From assembly GCF_001704275.1 (NCBI RefSeq), contig NZ_CP011533.1, positions 2,418,001 to 2,482,000 on the forward strand: a stretch of 64,000 nucleotides of DNA, read 5' to 3'. How positions within the stretch are numbered: the stretch's first letter is position 1; each line of letters begins with the position of its first letter. The position numbers and the translations under genes were made by a program. Positions 34,171 to 43,309 of the stretch are shown piece after piece. The notes under the pieces were generated by a model, which was given only the letters and a program-made list of their open reading frames with translations, was not told where the DNA came from and searched no databases. The stretch is from Streptomyces noursei ATCC 11455 (GTDB lineage Bacteria; Actinomycetota; Actinomycetes; Streptomycetales; Streptomycetaceae).

Positions 34171-35994
34171 TTACGGCGCGGGGTGGACGACCATCGCGGA
34201 GCCGCCGCCGCGCCGGACCTTCTCGGCCGCCGCGAGCCAGCGGCCGTCCGGCAGCCGCTGCACGCCGGTGGCCGCGCCGATCTCCGGGTTCGGTTTGAAG
34301 CTGTGGCCGAGGGCCTCCAGTTGCCCCCGCAGCGGGCTGTCCCACAGGGCCGGTTCGAGCTCGGTGGCGGCGGCGTTGCGCTGGCTGGCGCGCGGTGCGG
34401 CGATGGCGTCCACCAGCGGCATGCCGCGGTCGAGGTGGTTGACGAGGGTCTGCAGCACGGTGGTGATGATGGTGGCGCCGCCGGGCGAGCCCAGCGCCAG
34501 CACGGGGGTGCCGTGGCGCAGCACGATGGTCGGGGAGATGGACGAGCGGGGCCGCTTGCCGGGGCCGGGCAGGTTCGGGTCGTGGACGGCCGGGTTGGCC
34601 GGCGCGAAGGAGAAGTCGGTGAGTTCGTTGTTGAGCAGGAAGCCGCGGCCGGGGACGGTGATGCCGCTGCCGCCGGTCTGCTCGATGGTGAGGGTGTAGG
34701 AGACGATGTTGCCCCACTTGTCGGCGACGGTGAGGTGGGTGGTGTTCTCCCCCTCGTACGTCGTCGGGGCGGCCGGGCCGGTGGTGCCGCAGGGCGTCGG
34801 GTGGCGCGGGTCACCGGGTGCGAGCGGGCTGGTGAGTGCCTTGCCGTCGTTGATCAGGCACTCCCGGGAGGCGGCGAACCGCTTGGAGGTCAGGCCCTTG
34901 ACCGGGACGTTCTCGTAGGCCGGGTCGCCGACCCAGCGGCCGCGGTCGGCGAAGGCGATCCGGCTGGCCTCGATGTAGCGGTGCAGGAACTGCTTCTCGG
35001 TCAGGTGCGAAAGGTCACTCTTCTCCAGGATGTTGAGCGCCTCGGCGACGCTGGTGCCGCCGGAGGAGGACGGGGCCATGCCGTAGACGTCCAGGCCGCG
35101 GTAGGTGGTGTGGGTCGGCGCGTGGCCGAGCGTCCGGTACGCGGCGAGGTCGGCGGTGGTCAGGGCACCGGGGCGGATCTTGCGGGTGCTCCCCGCGCGG
35201 ACCGGTGGCCGCTGGACGGTGCGGACGACGTCCCGGCCGATCGCACCGTGGTAGAGGGCGCCGACGCCCTTGCGGCCCAACTCCCGGTAGGTGCGCGCCA
35301 GGTCGGGGTTCTTCAGCGTCGAGCCGACGACCGGGAGCTTGCCGCCGGGCAGGAAGAGGGCGGCGGTGGCCGGGAAGTCGCGGAACCGCGCCTCGTTGTC
35401 GGCGGTCTGCTTGCGGAAGGTCGGATCGACGGTGAAGCCCTGCGCGGCGAGCTGCTCGGCGGGCTCGAGGACCTGTGCCAGGGAGCGGCTGCCCCACTTC
35501 TTGAGGGCGCTGTCCCAGGTGGCCGGGGTGCCGGGGGTGCCGATGCTGAGTCCGCTGGTGACCGCGTCGTCGAACGGTATGGGCTTGCCGTTCTCCAGGA
35601 AGAGGTCCTTGGTGGCGGTGCGGGGGGCGGTCTCCCGGCCGTCGAGGGTGCGGATGGTCTTGGTTCCGGCGTCGTAGTAGACGAAGTAGCCGCCGCCTCC
35701 GACGCCGGCCGAGTAGGGCTCGGTGACGCCGAGGGCGGCGGCGGTGGCGACCGCCGCGTCGACCGCGTTGCCGCCCTTGCGGAGCACGGCGATGCCGGCG
35801 GCGGAGGCGTCCGCGTCGACGCTGGCGACCGCCCCGCCGTAGCCGACGGCGACCGGGGTCTTGGCGGAGGTGGGGCCGGGGGCGGCGGGGCCGGGCCGGG
35901 GTGCCGCGGTCCGGGCGGCGGCCGGGACCGCCATCAGGGAGCCGGCCAGCGCGGCGGTGACTCCCAGGACGGTGAGACGTCGGGCTTTCGACAT
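34171..35994 (-). CDS. ggt: Secreted gamma-glutamyltransferase
   Basis: A 607-residue gamma-glutamyl transpeptidase with an N-terminal signal peptide (MSKARR, hydrophobic core to about residue 23, VPAAA). The large subunit contains GGNAVDAAVATAAALGVTEP and the GYFVYYD region; the processing site is before Thr418 in GENTTHLTVAD, with SGITVPGRGFLLNNELTDF and LGSPGG following. It hydrolyses or transfers the gamma-glutamyl group of glutathione-like substrates outside the membrane. AGGAGGAAG precedes the ATG. It is distinct from the signal-less relative at 17685. Confidence 0.9.
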   Translation of the reverse strand: MSKARRLTVLGVTAALAGSLMAVPAAARTAAPRPGPAAPGPTSAKTPVAVGYGGAVASVDADASAAGIAVLRKGGNAVDAAVATAAALGVTEPYSAGVGGGGYFVYYDAGTKTIRTLDGRETAPRTATKDLFLENGKPIPFDDAVTSGLSIGTPGTPATWDSALKKWGSRSLAQVLEPAEQLAAQGFTVDPTFRKQTADNEARFRDFPATAALFLPGGKLPVVGSTLKNPDLARTYRELGRKGVGALYHGAIGRDVVRTVQRPPVRAGSTRKIRPGALTTADLAAYRTLGHAPTHTTYRGLDVYGMAPSSSGGTSVAEALNILEKSDLSHLTEKQFLHRYIEASRIAFADRGRWVGDPAYENVPVKGLTSKRFAASRECLINDGKALTSPLAPGDPRHPTPCGTTGPAAPTTYEGENTTHLTVADKWGNIVSYTLTIEQTGGSGITVPGRGFLLNNELTDFSFAPANPAVHDPNLPGPGKRPRSSISPTIVLRHGTPVLALGSPGGATIITTVLQTLVNHLDRGMPLVDAIAAPRASQRNAAATELEPALWDSPLRGQLEALGHSFKPNPEIGAATGVQRLPDGRWLAAAEKVRRGGGSAMVVHPAP

Positions 35995-36141
35995 ACCTGG
36001 ACTTCCTCCTAGGGCGGTGCAGAGGGGGCGGCAGGGGCCGGAGCCTACCGGCGTCAACAGCGCGCCGACAGGGGGTGTTTCGGGTGCCGACCGCCGTTCG
36101 GCGGGGCGGTCAGCGGGCCGGGACGGTTCGGGGCCGAGCCG

Positions 36142-36187
36142 TACGGTCCCGCCGTATCCATACGGACCGGGGCAAGCGGTACGGTCC
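36142..36187. repeat. Three TACGGWCC direct repeats at exactly 19-bp spacing
   Basis: TACGGTCC, TACGGACC and TACGGTCC start at 36142, 36161 and 36180. Only the 8-bp core is conserved, which suggests a row of protein-binding half-sites rather than a simple tandem duplication. They lie upstream of the promoter of the gene at 36237. Confidence 0.5.
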
Positions 36188-36236
36188 GGCGGCCCGCCAC
36201 CGAACATCCGCCCGACAGCGGCTACGCTCGCCCGCC

Positions 36237-36983
36237 ATGGATGACACCCTGCTGCTGCTCCTGACCGCGGCGCTGGCCCTCGTCGTGGGGCTGGCCGCCG
36301 GCTGGGCCGGGCGCTCCGCGGCCACCCGCCGCAAGCGCACCCGCGAACAGGGGTTCTTCGGGCTGCCCGACGGATCCGAGTGCGTCCTGGTCACCCACCG
36401 GGACAGCGCCTCGGCCCAGTGGAGCATCCCGCGGCACGACGCGTTGGCGCTGCTGGGGCTGGCCTCGGTGATCGAGAACTGCGGCGCGCACCCGGAGGTC
36501 GCCCCGCACGACACCGGGCTCCAGGGCTTCGGGGCGCGCACCGAGTTCTGCGTCGGCGACCCGACCGCGCACCGCCGGCTGGCCGCGCACATGGCGAACC
36601 TGCTGCCGGGTGTCGCGGTCCACCCGGGTGACGCGACGGGCGCCGGCCGGGGCGCCCTCACCGTCGGCGGGACGACGTACCGGCTGGAGCCGGGAGCGGT
36701 GGAGTACGTGCTGCTGGCCCGGCTGACGGCCGGGGAGGGCGGCCGGCCGGTGTTCCTGGCGGCCGGTCAGCGGCCGGTCACCCACCGGGCCGCGGTCCGC
36801 CATCTGGTCCGCAACCGGTCCCGGCTGGCCCGCCGGTACGGCGCGGACGGGCAGTTCGCACTGCTGCTGAAGGTGGTCAACTCGCAGGCGTACGGGCCCG
36901 ATGTGGTGGAGCTGGTGGCCGACGTCAGCAAGGCGGCGCTGGCGCCGGCCGAGACCAAGGGGCAGCACCGGGCGACCGCCTGA
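36237..36983 (+). CDS. Membrane-anchored protein of unknown function
   Basis: A 248-residue protein with one N-terminal membrane helix (about residues 4-24, MDDTLLLLLTAALALVVGLA) followed by a basic stretch (RRKRTR) and a soluble domain with no recognised motif. The basic residues after the helix suggest the soluble part stays in the cytoplasm. Start is leaderless (TACGCT at 36223-36228, ATG 8 nt later). It precedes the Ca2+/H+ antiporter gene by 50 nt on the same strand and could be co-transcribed. Three evenly spaced 8-bp repeats lie upstream. Confidence 0.7.
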   Translation: MDDTLLLLLTAALALVVGLAAGWAGRSAATRRKRTREQGFFGLPDGSECVLVTHRDSASAQWSIPRHDALALLGLASVIENCGAHPEVAPHDTGLQGFGARTEFCVGDPTAHRRLAAHMANLLPGVAVHPGDATGAGRGALTVGGTTYRLEPGAVEYVLLARLTAGEGGRPVFLAAGQRPVTHRAAVRHLVRNRSRLARRYGADGQFALLLKVVNSQAYGPDVVELVADVSKAALAPAETKGQHRATA

Positions 36984-37033
36984 GGCCGCTTCACCGACGG
37001 GCGAGGGCCCGACTTCTCTGCGAAGCTCGGGGC

Positions 37034-38134
37034 ATGAGCCCCCGTCCGCGTACGCCACTGCTGCACTGGGCCGGTGCGCTGCCGCTGGTGGCGGTGGTGC
37101 TGCTGGCCCTGATCTGGGGGCGGTCGCTGCCGACGGCGCTGGTGGGGGTGGTGTCGCTGTTCCTGGCCGCGGCGGTACTGGCCGCGGTGCACCACGCGGA
37201 GGTGATCGCGCACCGGGTGGGCGAGCCGTTCGGGTCGTTGGTGCTGGCGGTCGCGGTGACCATCATCGAGGTGGCGCTGATCGTCACGTTGATGGTGGAC
37301 GGCGGGGAGAAGAGCGCCGGGCTGGCCCGGGACACGGTCTTCGCGGCCGTCATGATCACCTGCAACGGCATCGTCGGGCTCTGCCTGTTGATCGGCGCGC
37401 TCAAGCGGAGGGTGGCGGTCTTCAACGCCGAGGGCACCGGGGCGGAGCTGGCCTCGGTCGCCACGCTCGCCGGGCTCAGCCTGGTGCTGCCGTCCTTCAC
37501 CACCACGACGCCCGGTCCGCAGTTCTCCGGTCCGCAGCTGATCTTCGCGGCGCTCGCCGCGCTGGCGCTGTACGGGCTGTTCGTGACCACCCAGACCATC
37601 CGGCACCGGGACTACTTCCTGCCGGTCACCACGGCCGGCGAGGTGATCGACACCGAGGACCACGCCGACCCGCCGTCCCTCAGGGTCGCACTGAGCAGCC
37701 TGGGGCTCTTGGTGCTGGCGCTGGTCGCGGTGGTGGGACTGGCCAAGGCGGTCTCGCCCACCATCGAGTCCGGGGTGGCCTCGGCCGGGATGCCGTCGTC
37801 CGTGGTGGGCGTGGTGATCGCGCTGCTGGTGCTGCTCCCGGAGACCATCGCGGCGGTCCGCGCGGCCCGCCGGGACCGGATCCAGACCAGCATCAACCTC
37901 GGCCTGGGCTCGGCGATGGCCAGCATCGGCCTGACGATCCCCGCGGTCGCGCTGGCCACGATCTGGCTCAAGGGCCCGCTCGTCCTGGGCCTGGGCGCCA
38001 GCCACATGGTGCTGCTGGCGCTCACGGTCGTCGTCGGCACGCTGACGGTGGTGCCGGGCCGGGCCACCCTGCTCCAGGGCAGCGTCCACCTGACGCTGTT
38101 CGCGGCGTACCTCGTGCTGGCGGTCAGCCCCTGA
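37034..38134 (+). CDS. chaA: Ca2+/H+ antiporter (ChaA/CAX-like)
   Basis: A 366-residue cation exchanger with about 11 membrane helices. The two alpha-repeats with their acidic residues are visible: GEPFGSLVLAVAVTIIEVAL in the first half and LLPETIAAVRAARRD followed by TSINLGLGSAMASIGL in the second. It should export Ca2+ (or Na+/K+) in exchange for protons across the cell membrane. The acidic HAEVIAH and DTEDHAD segments are on loops. No regulator is linked. Confidence 0.88.
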   Translation: MSPRPRTPLLHWAGALPLVAVVLLALIWGRSLPTALVGVVSLFLAAAVLAAVHHAEVIAHRVGEPFGSLVLAVAVTIIEVALIVTLMVDGGEKSAGLARDTVFAAVMITCNGIVGLCLLIGALKRRVAVFNAEGTGAELASVATLAGLSLVLPSFTTTTPGPQFSGPQLIFAALAALALYGLFVTTQTIRHRDYFLPVTTAGEVIDTEDHADPPSLRVALSSLGLLVLALVAVVGLAKAVSPTIESGVASAGMPSSVVGVVIALLVLLPETIAAVRAARRDRIQTSINLGLGSAMASIGLTIPAVALATIWLKGPLVLGLGASHMVLLALTVVVGTLTVVPGRATLLQGSVHLTLFAAYLVLAVSP

Positions 38135-38451
38135 GGGGACGCGTGGGCCGCGCGTCATCCACGGCAACGGGAGGCGGGCGGCACCCCCGGGGCCGATCAG
38201 TGACACAGGGTGATCAGAGCGTGAGAGTCGTCACTCTGCGCTCCGAACCTCCGCCCGATGGTTTACCGTTCAATTGGTGACGTGCCCAATGGGCCGCGCC
38301 CCACGATCCGCCCCGGTCGGGTTCCCCCGTCCGGCCGGGGCTTCCCCCCTCCTCCCGGCCCGGTACGGCGCGACCTCCACCCCCGTACCGCCCGCCGCCG
38401 GACCACCCGTCCTGCTCCCCCCGCATGCCGCCGCGCCGGAACGCGCCTTGA
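38135..38451. other. Intergenic region, 317 bp
   Basis: No gene is visible. A short hairpin AGAGT-CGTC-ACTCT lies near 38222-38236. The rest is C-rich, and I find no clear promoter for the MmpL-type gene, so that start and promoter remain uncertain. Confidence 0.5.
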
Positions 38452-40722
38452 ATGCGAGGCATGTCGTTGCCGAATGCGCCGGGCCGCCGGCGGCCCGAAG
38501 GGGCGCTGGGGCGCCTCGGGGAGTGGTGTGCCCGACACGCCGTGACCGTCGTCGTGCTGTGGCTGGTGGGACTGGCCGGCGTCCAGATACTCCAGCGGAC
38601 GTTCGGCGGGGCCCACGCCGACGACTTCTCGCTGCCCGACGCCCGGTCCACCCGGGGCCGGGCGGTCCTCGCCGCGCACCAGCCTGCCGCCGGCGGATTC
38701 GCCGGCCAGGTGGTGCTGCACGCCGGCCGGCCGCTGACCGGCCTCGCCGGCCCGATCGCGCGCGCCACCACCGACCTGGCCGGGCTGCCGGGTGTGGTGT
38801 CCGCGCAGGGCCCGCCGCCGCCGTCCGACGCGCCGCACACCGGGGCGCGCCGGGCCGACGGCCGGACCGGGTACCTCACGGTGCGGTTCCGGGAGCCGCC
38901 GGGGAGCCTGCGGCCGGAGGTCCTGCCGGGCGTGGACCGGGCCGTGGCGCCGCTGCGCGCGGCGGGCGTCCAGGTGGAGTACGGCGGGGCGTTGGGCGAC
39001 CTGGCGCGCCCCGGCACCGACGACCGGCTGAGCGAACTGCTCGGGTGCGCGGTGGCGGGGCTGGTGCTGCTGGCCGGGTTCGGCAGCGTGCTGGCCGCCG
39101 GGGTGCCGCTGCTGACCGCGCTGATCGGCGTGGTCTGCGGGCTGGGCTGCCTGGGGCTGCTGGCCGCCGCGTTCACCTTCGCCGCCGTCTCCCCCACCCT
39201 GGCCACCATGATCGGCCTCGGCCTGGGCATCGACTACGCGCTGTTCCTGATCACCCGTCACCGGCAGCTGCTGCGGGACGGCGCGGACCCGGCCGTGGCC
39301 GCGGGTCGGGCGGTGGCCGGCAGCGGGCGGGCGGTCCTGGTCTCCGGCGGGACCGTGCTCGTCGCGCTGGCCGGGCTGGCCGTCACGGGCGTCGGCTTCC
39401 TCGCCGCACTGGCCGCCGCGGCGGCCCTGACCGTGGTCACCGCGGTGCTCGGCGCGCTCACCCTCGTCCCGGCCCTGCTCGGGCTGCTCGGCCGACGGAT
39501 CGACCGGTTCCGGGTGCGCCGCCCGGACGCCGCGGCCGGGGAACCCGGCGCCGGGGCGCACCGCGGGCTGCGCGCCGCCCGGCGGGTGACCCGCCACCCG
39601 TGGCCGCATCTGGTGGGCGGGGTACTGGTACTGGCGGTGCTCGCCGTCCCGGCGTTCTCGATGCGGCTGGGGCACCTCGACGACGGCACGGACCCGCCGT
39701 CGGCCACCGGCCGGCGGGCGCACGACCTGGTGTCCGCGGCGTTCGGGCCCGGCGCGACCGGGCCGCTGACACTGGTCGTCGACCGGAGCGCGGTGCCGGA
39801 AGCGGACCGTCCGGCGCTGGCGGACCAGGCTCGGCAGGTCCTCGGGCGGATCCCCGGCGCCGCCGCGGTCACCCCGCTCCGGGCGTCCCCGGACGGCGCG
39901 GTGCTGTCCGCCACCGCCTATCCCGCGCACTCCCCGCAGGACGCGGAGACCGCCGCGCTCACCCGCCGCCTGGCGGACTCCGTGCTCCCCCGGGCCCTGC
40001 GGGGTTACGAGGCCCGCGGCTATGTCACCGGTGCCACCGCGACCCAGGTGGATTTCCGGGACCTGATCGCCGCCCGGCTGCCGCTGATCCTCGCGGTGCT
40101 GGTCTGCCTGGCCTTCCTGACCGTCCTGGTCGTGTTCCGGGGCGTGCTGGTCGCGGCGCAGGCCGCGGTGGTCGCCCTGCTCTCGCTCGCGGCGTCGTAC
40201 GGGGCGGTGGTGGCGGTCTTCCAGTGGGGGTGGGGCGGCCCGGCACTGGGGGTCGCGGGCCGGGTACCGGTGGAGGCCCATGTGCCGCTGCTGATGTGCG
40301 CGCTCGCCTTCGGGCTGAGCATGGCCTACGAGATCTTCCTGCTGTCCCGGATCCACGCGGGCCGGCCGCGGCACCCCGACCCGGCGGAGGGCGTGGCGCA
40401 GGCGCTGGCCGGCACCGCCCGGCTGATCAGCTGCGCCGCACTGGTCCTGGCGGGGGTCTTCGCGGCCTTCCTGCTCAGCGACGACGCGGAGGCGAAGATG
40501 CTCGGGCTGGGCCTGGCGGTGGGCGTGCTGATCGACGCGACGGTGGTGCGGCTGCTGCTGGTGCCCGCGGCGCTGGCGCTGCTGGGCCCGCGGGCCTGGT
40601 GGGTGCCGTGGTGGCTGGACCGGGCGCTGCCGGTGGTGGATCCGGAAGGAGCGGCACGACCGCGGCCCCGACCGCCGCGGGCCGCGGAGCCGGTGGAGCG
40701 GGCGGGGGCGGCGGAGCACTGA
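38452..40722 (+). CDS. MMPL-family RND transporter with an altered proton-relay site
   Basis: A 756-residue MmpL-like protein with the expected pattern: one N-terminal helix, a periplasmic domain, a helix bundle, then a repeat of both. The first-half relay motif is intact (GLGIDYALFLITRH, Asp261). In the second half the matching motif reads GLSMAYEIFLLSRI, with Ala625 where Asp is expected (codon GCC at 40324-40326). In MmpL3 two Asp-Tyr pairs carry protons, so this protein may be less active or coupled differently. Actinobacterial relatives move lipids, pigments or drugs. The ATG at 38452 or the in-frame ATG at 38461 may be the start; neither has a clear ribosome-binding site. Confidence 0.87.
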   Translation: MRGMSLPNAPGRRRPEGALGRLGEWCARHAVTVVVLWLVGLAGVQILQRTFGGAHADDFSLPDARSTRGRAVLAAHQPAAGGFAGQVVLHAGRPLTGLAGPIARATTDLAGLPGVVSAQGPPPPSDAPHTGARRADGRTGYLTVRFREPPGSLRPEVLPGVDRAVAPLRAAGVQVEYGGALGDLARPGTDDRLSELLGCAVAGLVLLAGFGSVLAAGVPLLTALIGVVCGLGCLGLLAAAFTFAAVSPTLATMIGLGLGIDYALFLITRHRQLLRDGADPAVAAGRAVAGSGRAVLVSGGTVLVALAGLAVTGVGFLAALAAAAALTVVTAVLGALTLVPALLGLLGRRIDRFRVRRPDAAAGEPGAGAHRGLRAARRVTRHPWPHLVGGVLVLAVLAVPAFSMRLGHLDDGTDPPSATGRRAHDLVSAAFGPGATGPLTLVVDRSAVPEADRPALADQARQVLGRIPGAAAVTPLRASPDGAVLSATAYPAHSPQDAETAALTRRLADSVLPRALRGYEARGYVTGATATQVDFRDLIAARLPLILAVLVCLAFLTVLVVFRGVLVAAQAAVVALLSLAASYGAVVAVFQWGWGGPALGVAGRVPVEAHVPLLMCALAFGLSMAYEIFLLSRIHAGRPRHPDPAEGVAQALAGTARLISCAALVLAGVFAAFLLSDDAEAKMLGLGLAVGVLIDATVVRLLLVPAALALLGPRAWWVPWWLDRALPVVDPEGAARPRPRPPRAAEPVERAGAAEH

Positions 40723-40832
40723 CCGCGGGGCCCACCGGGGCCGGCCGGGTCGGCGGCGGCCCGGGCGCGACGGGACCGCGGCCCCGTCGCGCCCGGCCTG
40801 CAGGGACCACCGCCTCCGCCGATCATCGGAGT

Positions 40833-41813
40833 ATGGCCCTGACCCCCGGGGGCGGCGGCGCGGCCCCGCCCCCGTATCCCGTGATCCGGCCGATGCTGGC
40901 CGTGCTCGGGCCGCTGCCGCCCGAGCCGGAGCAGGCGGCCTGGGCGTTCGAGGCCAAGTGGGACGGGGCCCGGTGCATCGTCAACGTCTCCGACGACGGC
41001 ACCGTGCGACTGGTCACCCGGGCCGGCAACGACGTCACCACGACCTATCCCGAACTGGGCCCGCTCGGGCGGCAACTGCGCGGCCGGCCCGCGGTGCTGG
41101 ACGGCGAGGTGGTGGTGCTGGACCCCGCCGGACGGCCCGACTTCGGGCTGCTGCAGCGGCGGATGGGCGTGCTCAACCCGCGCCGCACCGCCCGGCTGGC
41201 GATGGAACTCCCCGTCCAACTGGTGCTCTTCGACGTGATGTATCTGGGCGGGCCGCTGCTGGACGCGCCGTACCACGAGCGGCGGGCGGTGCTGGCCGGG
41301 TTGGGGCTGGCCGGACCCAACTGGTCGGTGCCGGGGTATGTGGCGGGCCACGGCCACCAGGCATGGGAGGCGGCGCTGCGCGGCGGCCTGGAGGGCGTGA
41401 TGGCCAAACGGCTGTCCTCGCCGTACCTCCCCGGGCTGCGCTCACCCGACTGGGTGAAGACCAAGTACCAGGAGACGCTGGACATCGTCATCGGCGGCTG
41501 GACGGAGGGACACGGGGCGCTCGGCGGGCTGCCGGGGTCGGTGCTGGCGGGTGTCCAGGAGCCGGGCGGGCTGCGGTTCGTGGGCGCGGTGGGCTCGGGC
41601 CTCTCCGACCACGAGCGACGGGAGCTGGCGGGCTATCTGAGCGTGATCCCGCTGGACCGCTCGCCGTTCGTCAACGACGTGGAGCTGGCGGGGGTGCACT
41701 GGGCGGAGCCGCGGCTGGTGGCCGAGATCGCCTTCAGCGGGTGGACGTCGGCGGGCCGGACCCGGCATCCGGTCTGGCACCGCCTGCGGCCCGATCTGAC
41801 GTGGCTGGGCTGA
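40833..41813 (+). CDS. ATP-dependent DNA ligase (LigC/LigD-ligase-like)
   Basis: A 326-residue stand-alone ligase. Motif I is EAKWDGARC with Lys42 as the adenylation site; LDGEVVV is motif III, GLEGVMAKR motif IV, and DWVKTKY motif V. The C-terminal OB domain ends at WLG. There is no polymerase or phosphoesterase domain and no Ku gene nearby, so it is a back-up ligase of the kind linked to end joining or excision repair in actinobacteria. The start has a GGAG only 2 nt upstream, so it could be leaderless. Confidence 0.9.
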   Translation: MALTPGGGGAAPPPYPVIRPMLAVLGPLPPEPEQAAWAFEAKWDGARCIVNVSDDGTVRLVTRAGNDVTTTYPELGPLGRQLRGRPAVLDGEVVVLDPAGRPDFGLLQRRMGVLNPRRTARLAMELPVQLVLFDVMYLGGPLLDAPYHERRAVLAGLGLAGPNWSVPGYVAGHGHQAWEAALRGGLEGVMAKRLSSPYLPGLRSPDWVKTKYQETLDIVIGGWTEGHGALGGLPGSVLAGVQEPGGLRFVGAVGSGLSDHERRELAGYLSVIPLDRSPFVNDVELAGVHWAEPRLVAEIAFSGWTSAGRTRHPVWHRLRPDLTWLG

Positions 41814-42164
41814 CCGGGTCGGTGACCAGGTCCGGCTGACCGGGTCAAGCTGACCGGGGCCGGTCGCACCGCACCGGGCAGCCGGAACACGTGGCGGCCC
41901 GGGACGACCCGGCCTGTGCGGTGGCCGTCGCCGACGCCGGCGGCGCGACGCCGACGAGGGCCGCTCCCCCACTCTCCTGATCACCGGCCAATGACAGGTG
42001 AATACCGTCAATCACCGGCGAGTTGGGAATTCCCGCCGCGGCGCGCTCTCCGGGCGCTTCGTCAGGATCGGCCGTGCGCCGGGCGGCTGACATGCCGGAG
42101 AATTACCGACGGCCCGGGAAGGATCCGGGGGACGCCGCCCGCGCCCCGACGGAAGGAACCCGCG
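41814..42164. other. Intergenic region, 351 bp
   Basis: Starts with imperfect repeats of GCTGACCGGG (about 41810-41860). CACCGGC occurs twice around 41980-42020 next to an AT-richer stretch (AATACCGTCAATCACC) that may hold the promoter of the downstream gene. I see no supported gene; a short minus-strand frame at 41845-42093 has no recognisable features. Confidence 0.45.
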
Positions 42165-43223
42165 ATGCCCGGCCCCGCCCCCGAGCCCTCCCCCGACTCC
42201 GCCCCGGCGCCCGACGGCGTCGGCAACCGCCCGTCCGGCAGCCGGCCCTTCACCCGCTCCCTCAGCCACTTCGCCGACCGCGTCACCGCCGACGGCCGCG
42301 ACGGCTGGCCGGTGGCGGCCGGCCGCTACCGGCTGGTGGCCAGCCGCGCCTGCCCCTGGGCGAGCCGCGCGGTGATCTCCCGGCGGCTGCTCGGCCTGGA
42401 GGACGCGCTGTCGCTGGCCATCGTCGACCCCCTCCAGGACGAGCGCAGTTGGCGGTTCACCCTCGACCCGGACGGCCGGGACCCGGTCCTCGGCATCCGC
42501 TTCCTCAGCGAGGCGTACGACGCCCGCGAAACCGGCTACCCCGGCGGTGTCAGCGTCCCGGCCCTCGTGGACGTCCCCAGCGGGAAGCTGGTCACCAACG
42601 ACTTCCAGCAGCTCACCCTGGACTTCGCGACCGAATGGACGGCGCTGCACCGACCCGGGGCGCCCGACCTCTACCCCGAGGCCCGCCGCGCGGAGATCGA
42701 CGAGGTGATGGCGGACGTCTACCGCGACGTCAACAACGGGGTGTACCGGGCCGGTTTCGCCACCGACCAGGACGACTACGACGCGGCGTTCGGCCCGCTC
42801 TTCGACCGGCTGGACCGGCTCGCCGACCGGCTGTCGGACCGGCGCTACCTGGTCGGCGACACGCTCACCGAGGCCGACATCCGGCTGTTCACCACCCTCG
42901 TCCGCTTCGATCCCGTCTACCACGGCCACTTCAAGTGCAACCGGTTCAAGCTCGCCGAGGACCCGGTGCTGTGGGCGTACGCCAAGGACCTGTTCCAGAC
43001 GCCCGGGTTCGGCGACACGGTGGACTTCCACCACATCAAGCAGCACTACTACCGGGTGCACACCGGCATCAACCCCACCGGCATCGTCCCGCTCGGCCCG
43101 GACCTCTCCGGCTGGCTGACGCCGCACCACCGCGAGGAGTTGGGCGGCCGGCCGTTCGGCGACGGCACACCGCCGGGCCCGGTCCGGCCGGGCGAGGAGG
43201 TCCCGCCGTCGGGGCGCCCCTGA
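42165..43223 (+). CDS. Xi-class glutathione-transferase-like reductase (glutathionyl-hydroquinone reductase family)
   Basis: A 352-residue GST-fold protein of the Xi class. The catalytic ACPWASR motif is present with Cys63. The rest shows the family segments GGVSVPALVDVPSGKLVTNDF, NNGVYRAGFA and YLVGDTLTEADIRLFTTLVRFDPVYHGHFKCN. It should reduce thiol-hydroquinone adducts. Streptomyces use mycothiol rather than glutathione, so the natural thiol may differ. GGAAGGAA lies 6 nt before the ATG. The first ~25 residues are disordered. Confidence 0.87.
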   Translation: MPGPAPEPSPDSAPAPDGVGNRPSGSRPFTRSLSHFADRVTADGRDGWPVAAGRYRLVASRACPWASRAVISRRLLGLEDALSLAIVDPLQDERSWRFTLDPDGRDPVLGIRFLSEAYDARETGYPGGVSVPALVDVPSGKLVTNDFQQLTLDFATEWTALHRPGAPDLYPEARRAEIDEVMADVYRDVNNGVYRAGFATDQDDYDAAFGPLFDRLDRLADRLSDRRYLVGDTLTEADIRLFTTLVRFDPVYHGHFKCNRFKLAEDPVLWAYAKDLFQTPGFGDTVDFHHIKQHYYRVHTGINPTGIVPLGPDLSGWLTPHHREELGGRPFGDGTPPGPVRPGEEVPPSGRP

Positions 43224-43309
43224 CCACCCGACCGGAGCGGGCACCGAATGTCGGGTGCGGCAAGGTGGACCTTCCCTAGCGTGAGGAACCGAAAGGGAAG
43301 GAGACCGAG

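Noticed and set aside
36142..36187. CRISPR-like array
   Set aside because: Repeats are only 8 bp, spacing is 19 bp, and no cas genes are present.
38274..40832. Apparent 1179-codon fusion frame ending in the DNA ligase
   Set aside because: Only the last 327 codons resemble a protein; the rest is the shifted frame of the MmpL-type gene.
40833..41813. Complete bacterial non-homologous end-joining locus
   Set aside because: No Ku gene and no polymerase or nuclease domain accompany the ligase.
41845..42093. 82-codon minus-strand frame with a Cys-rich tail in the 41.8-42.1 kb gap
   Set aside because: The Cys pattern does not fit WhiB or a zinc ribbon, and no start signal is visible.
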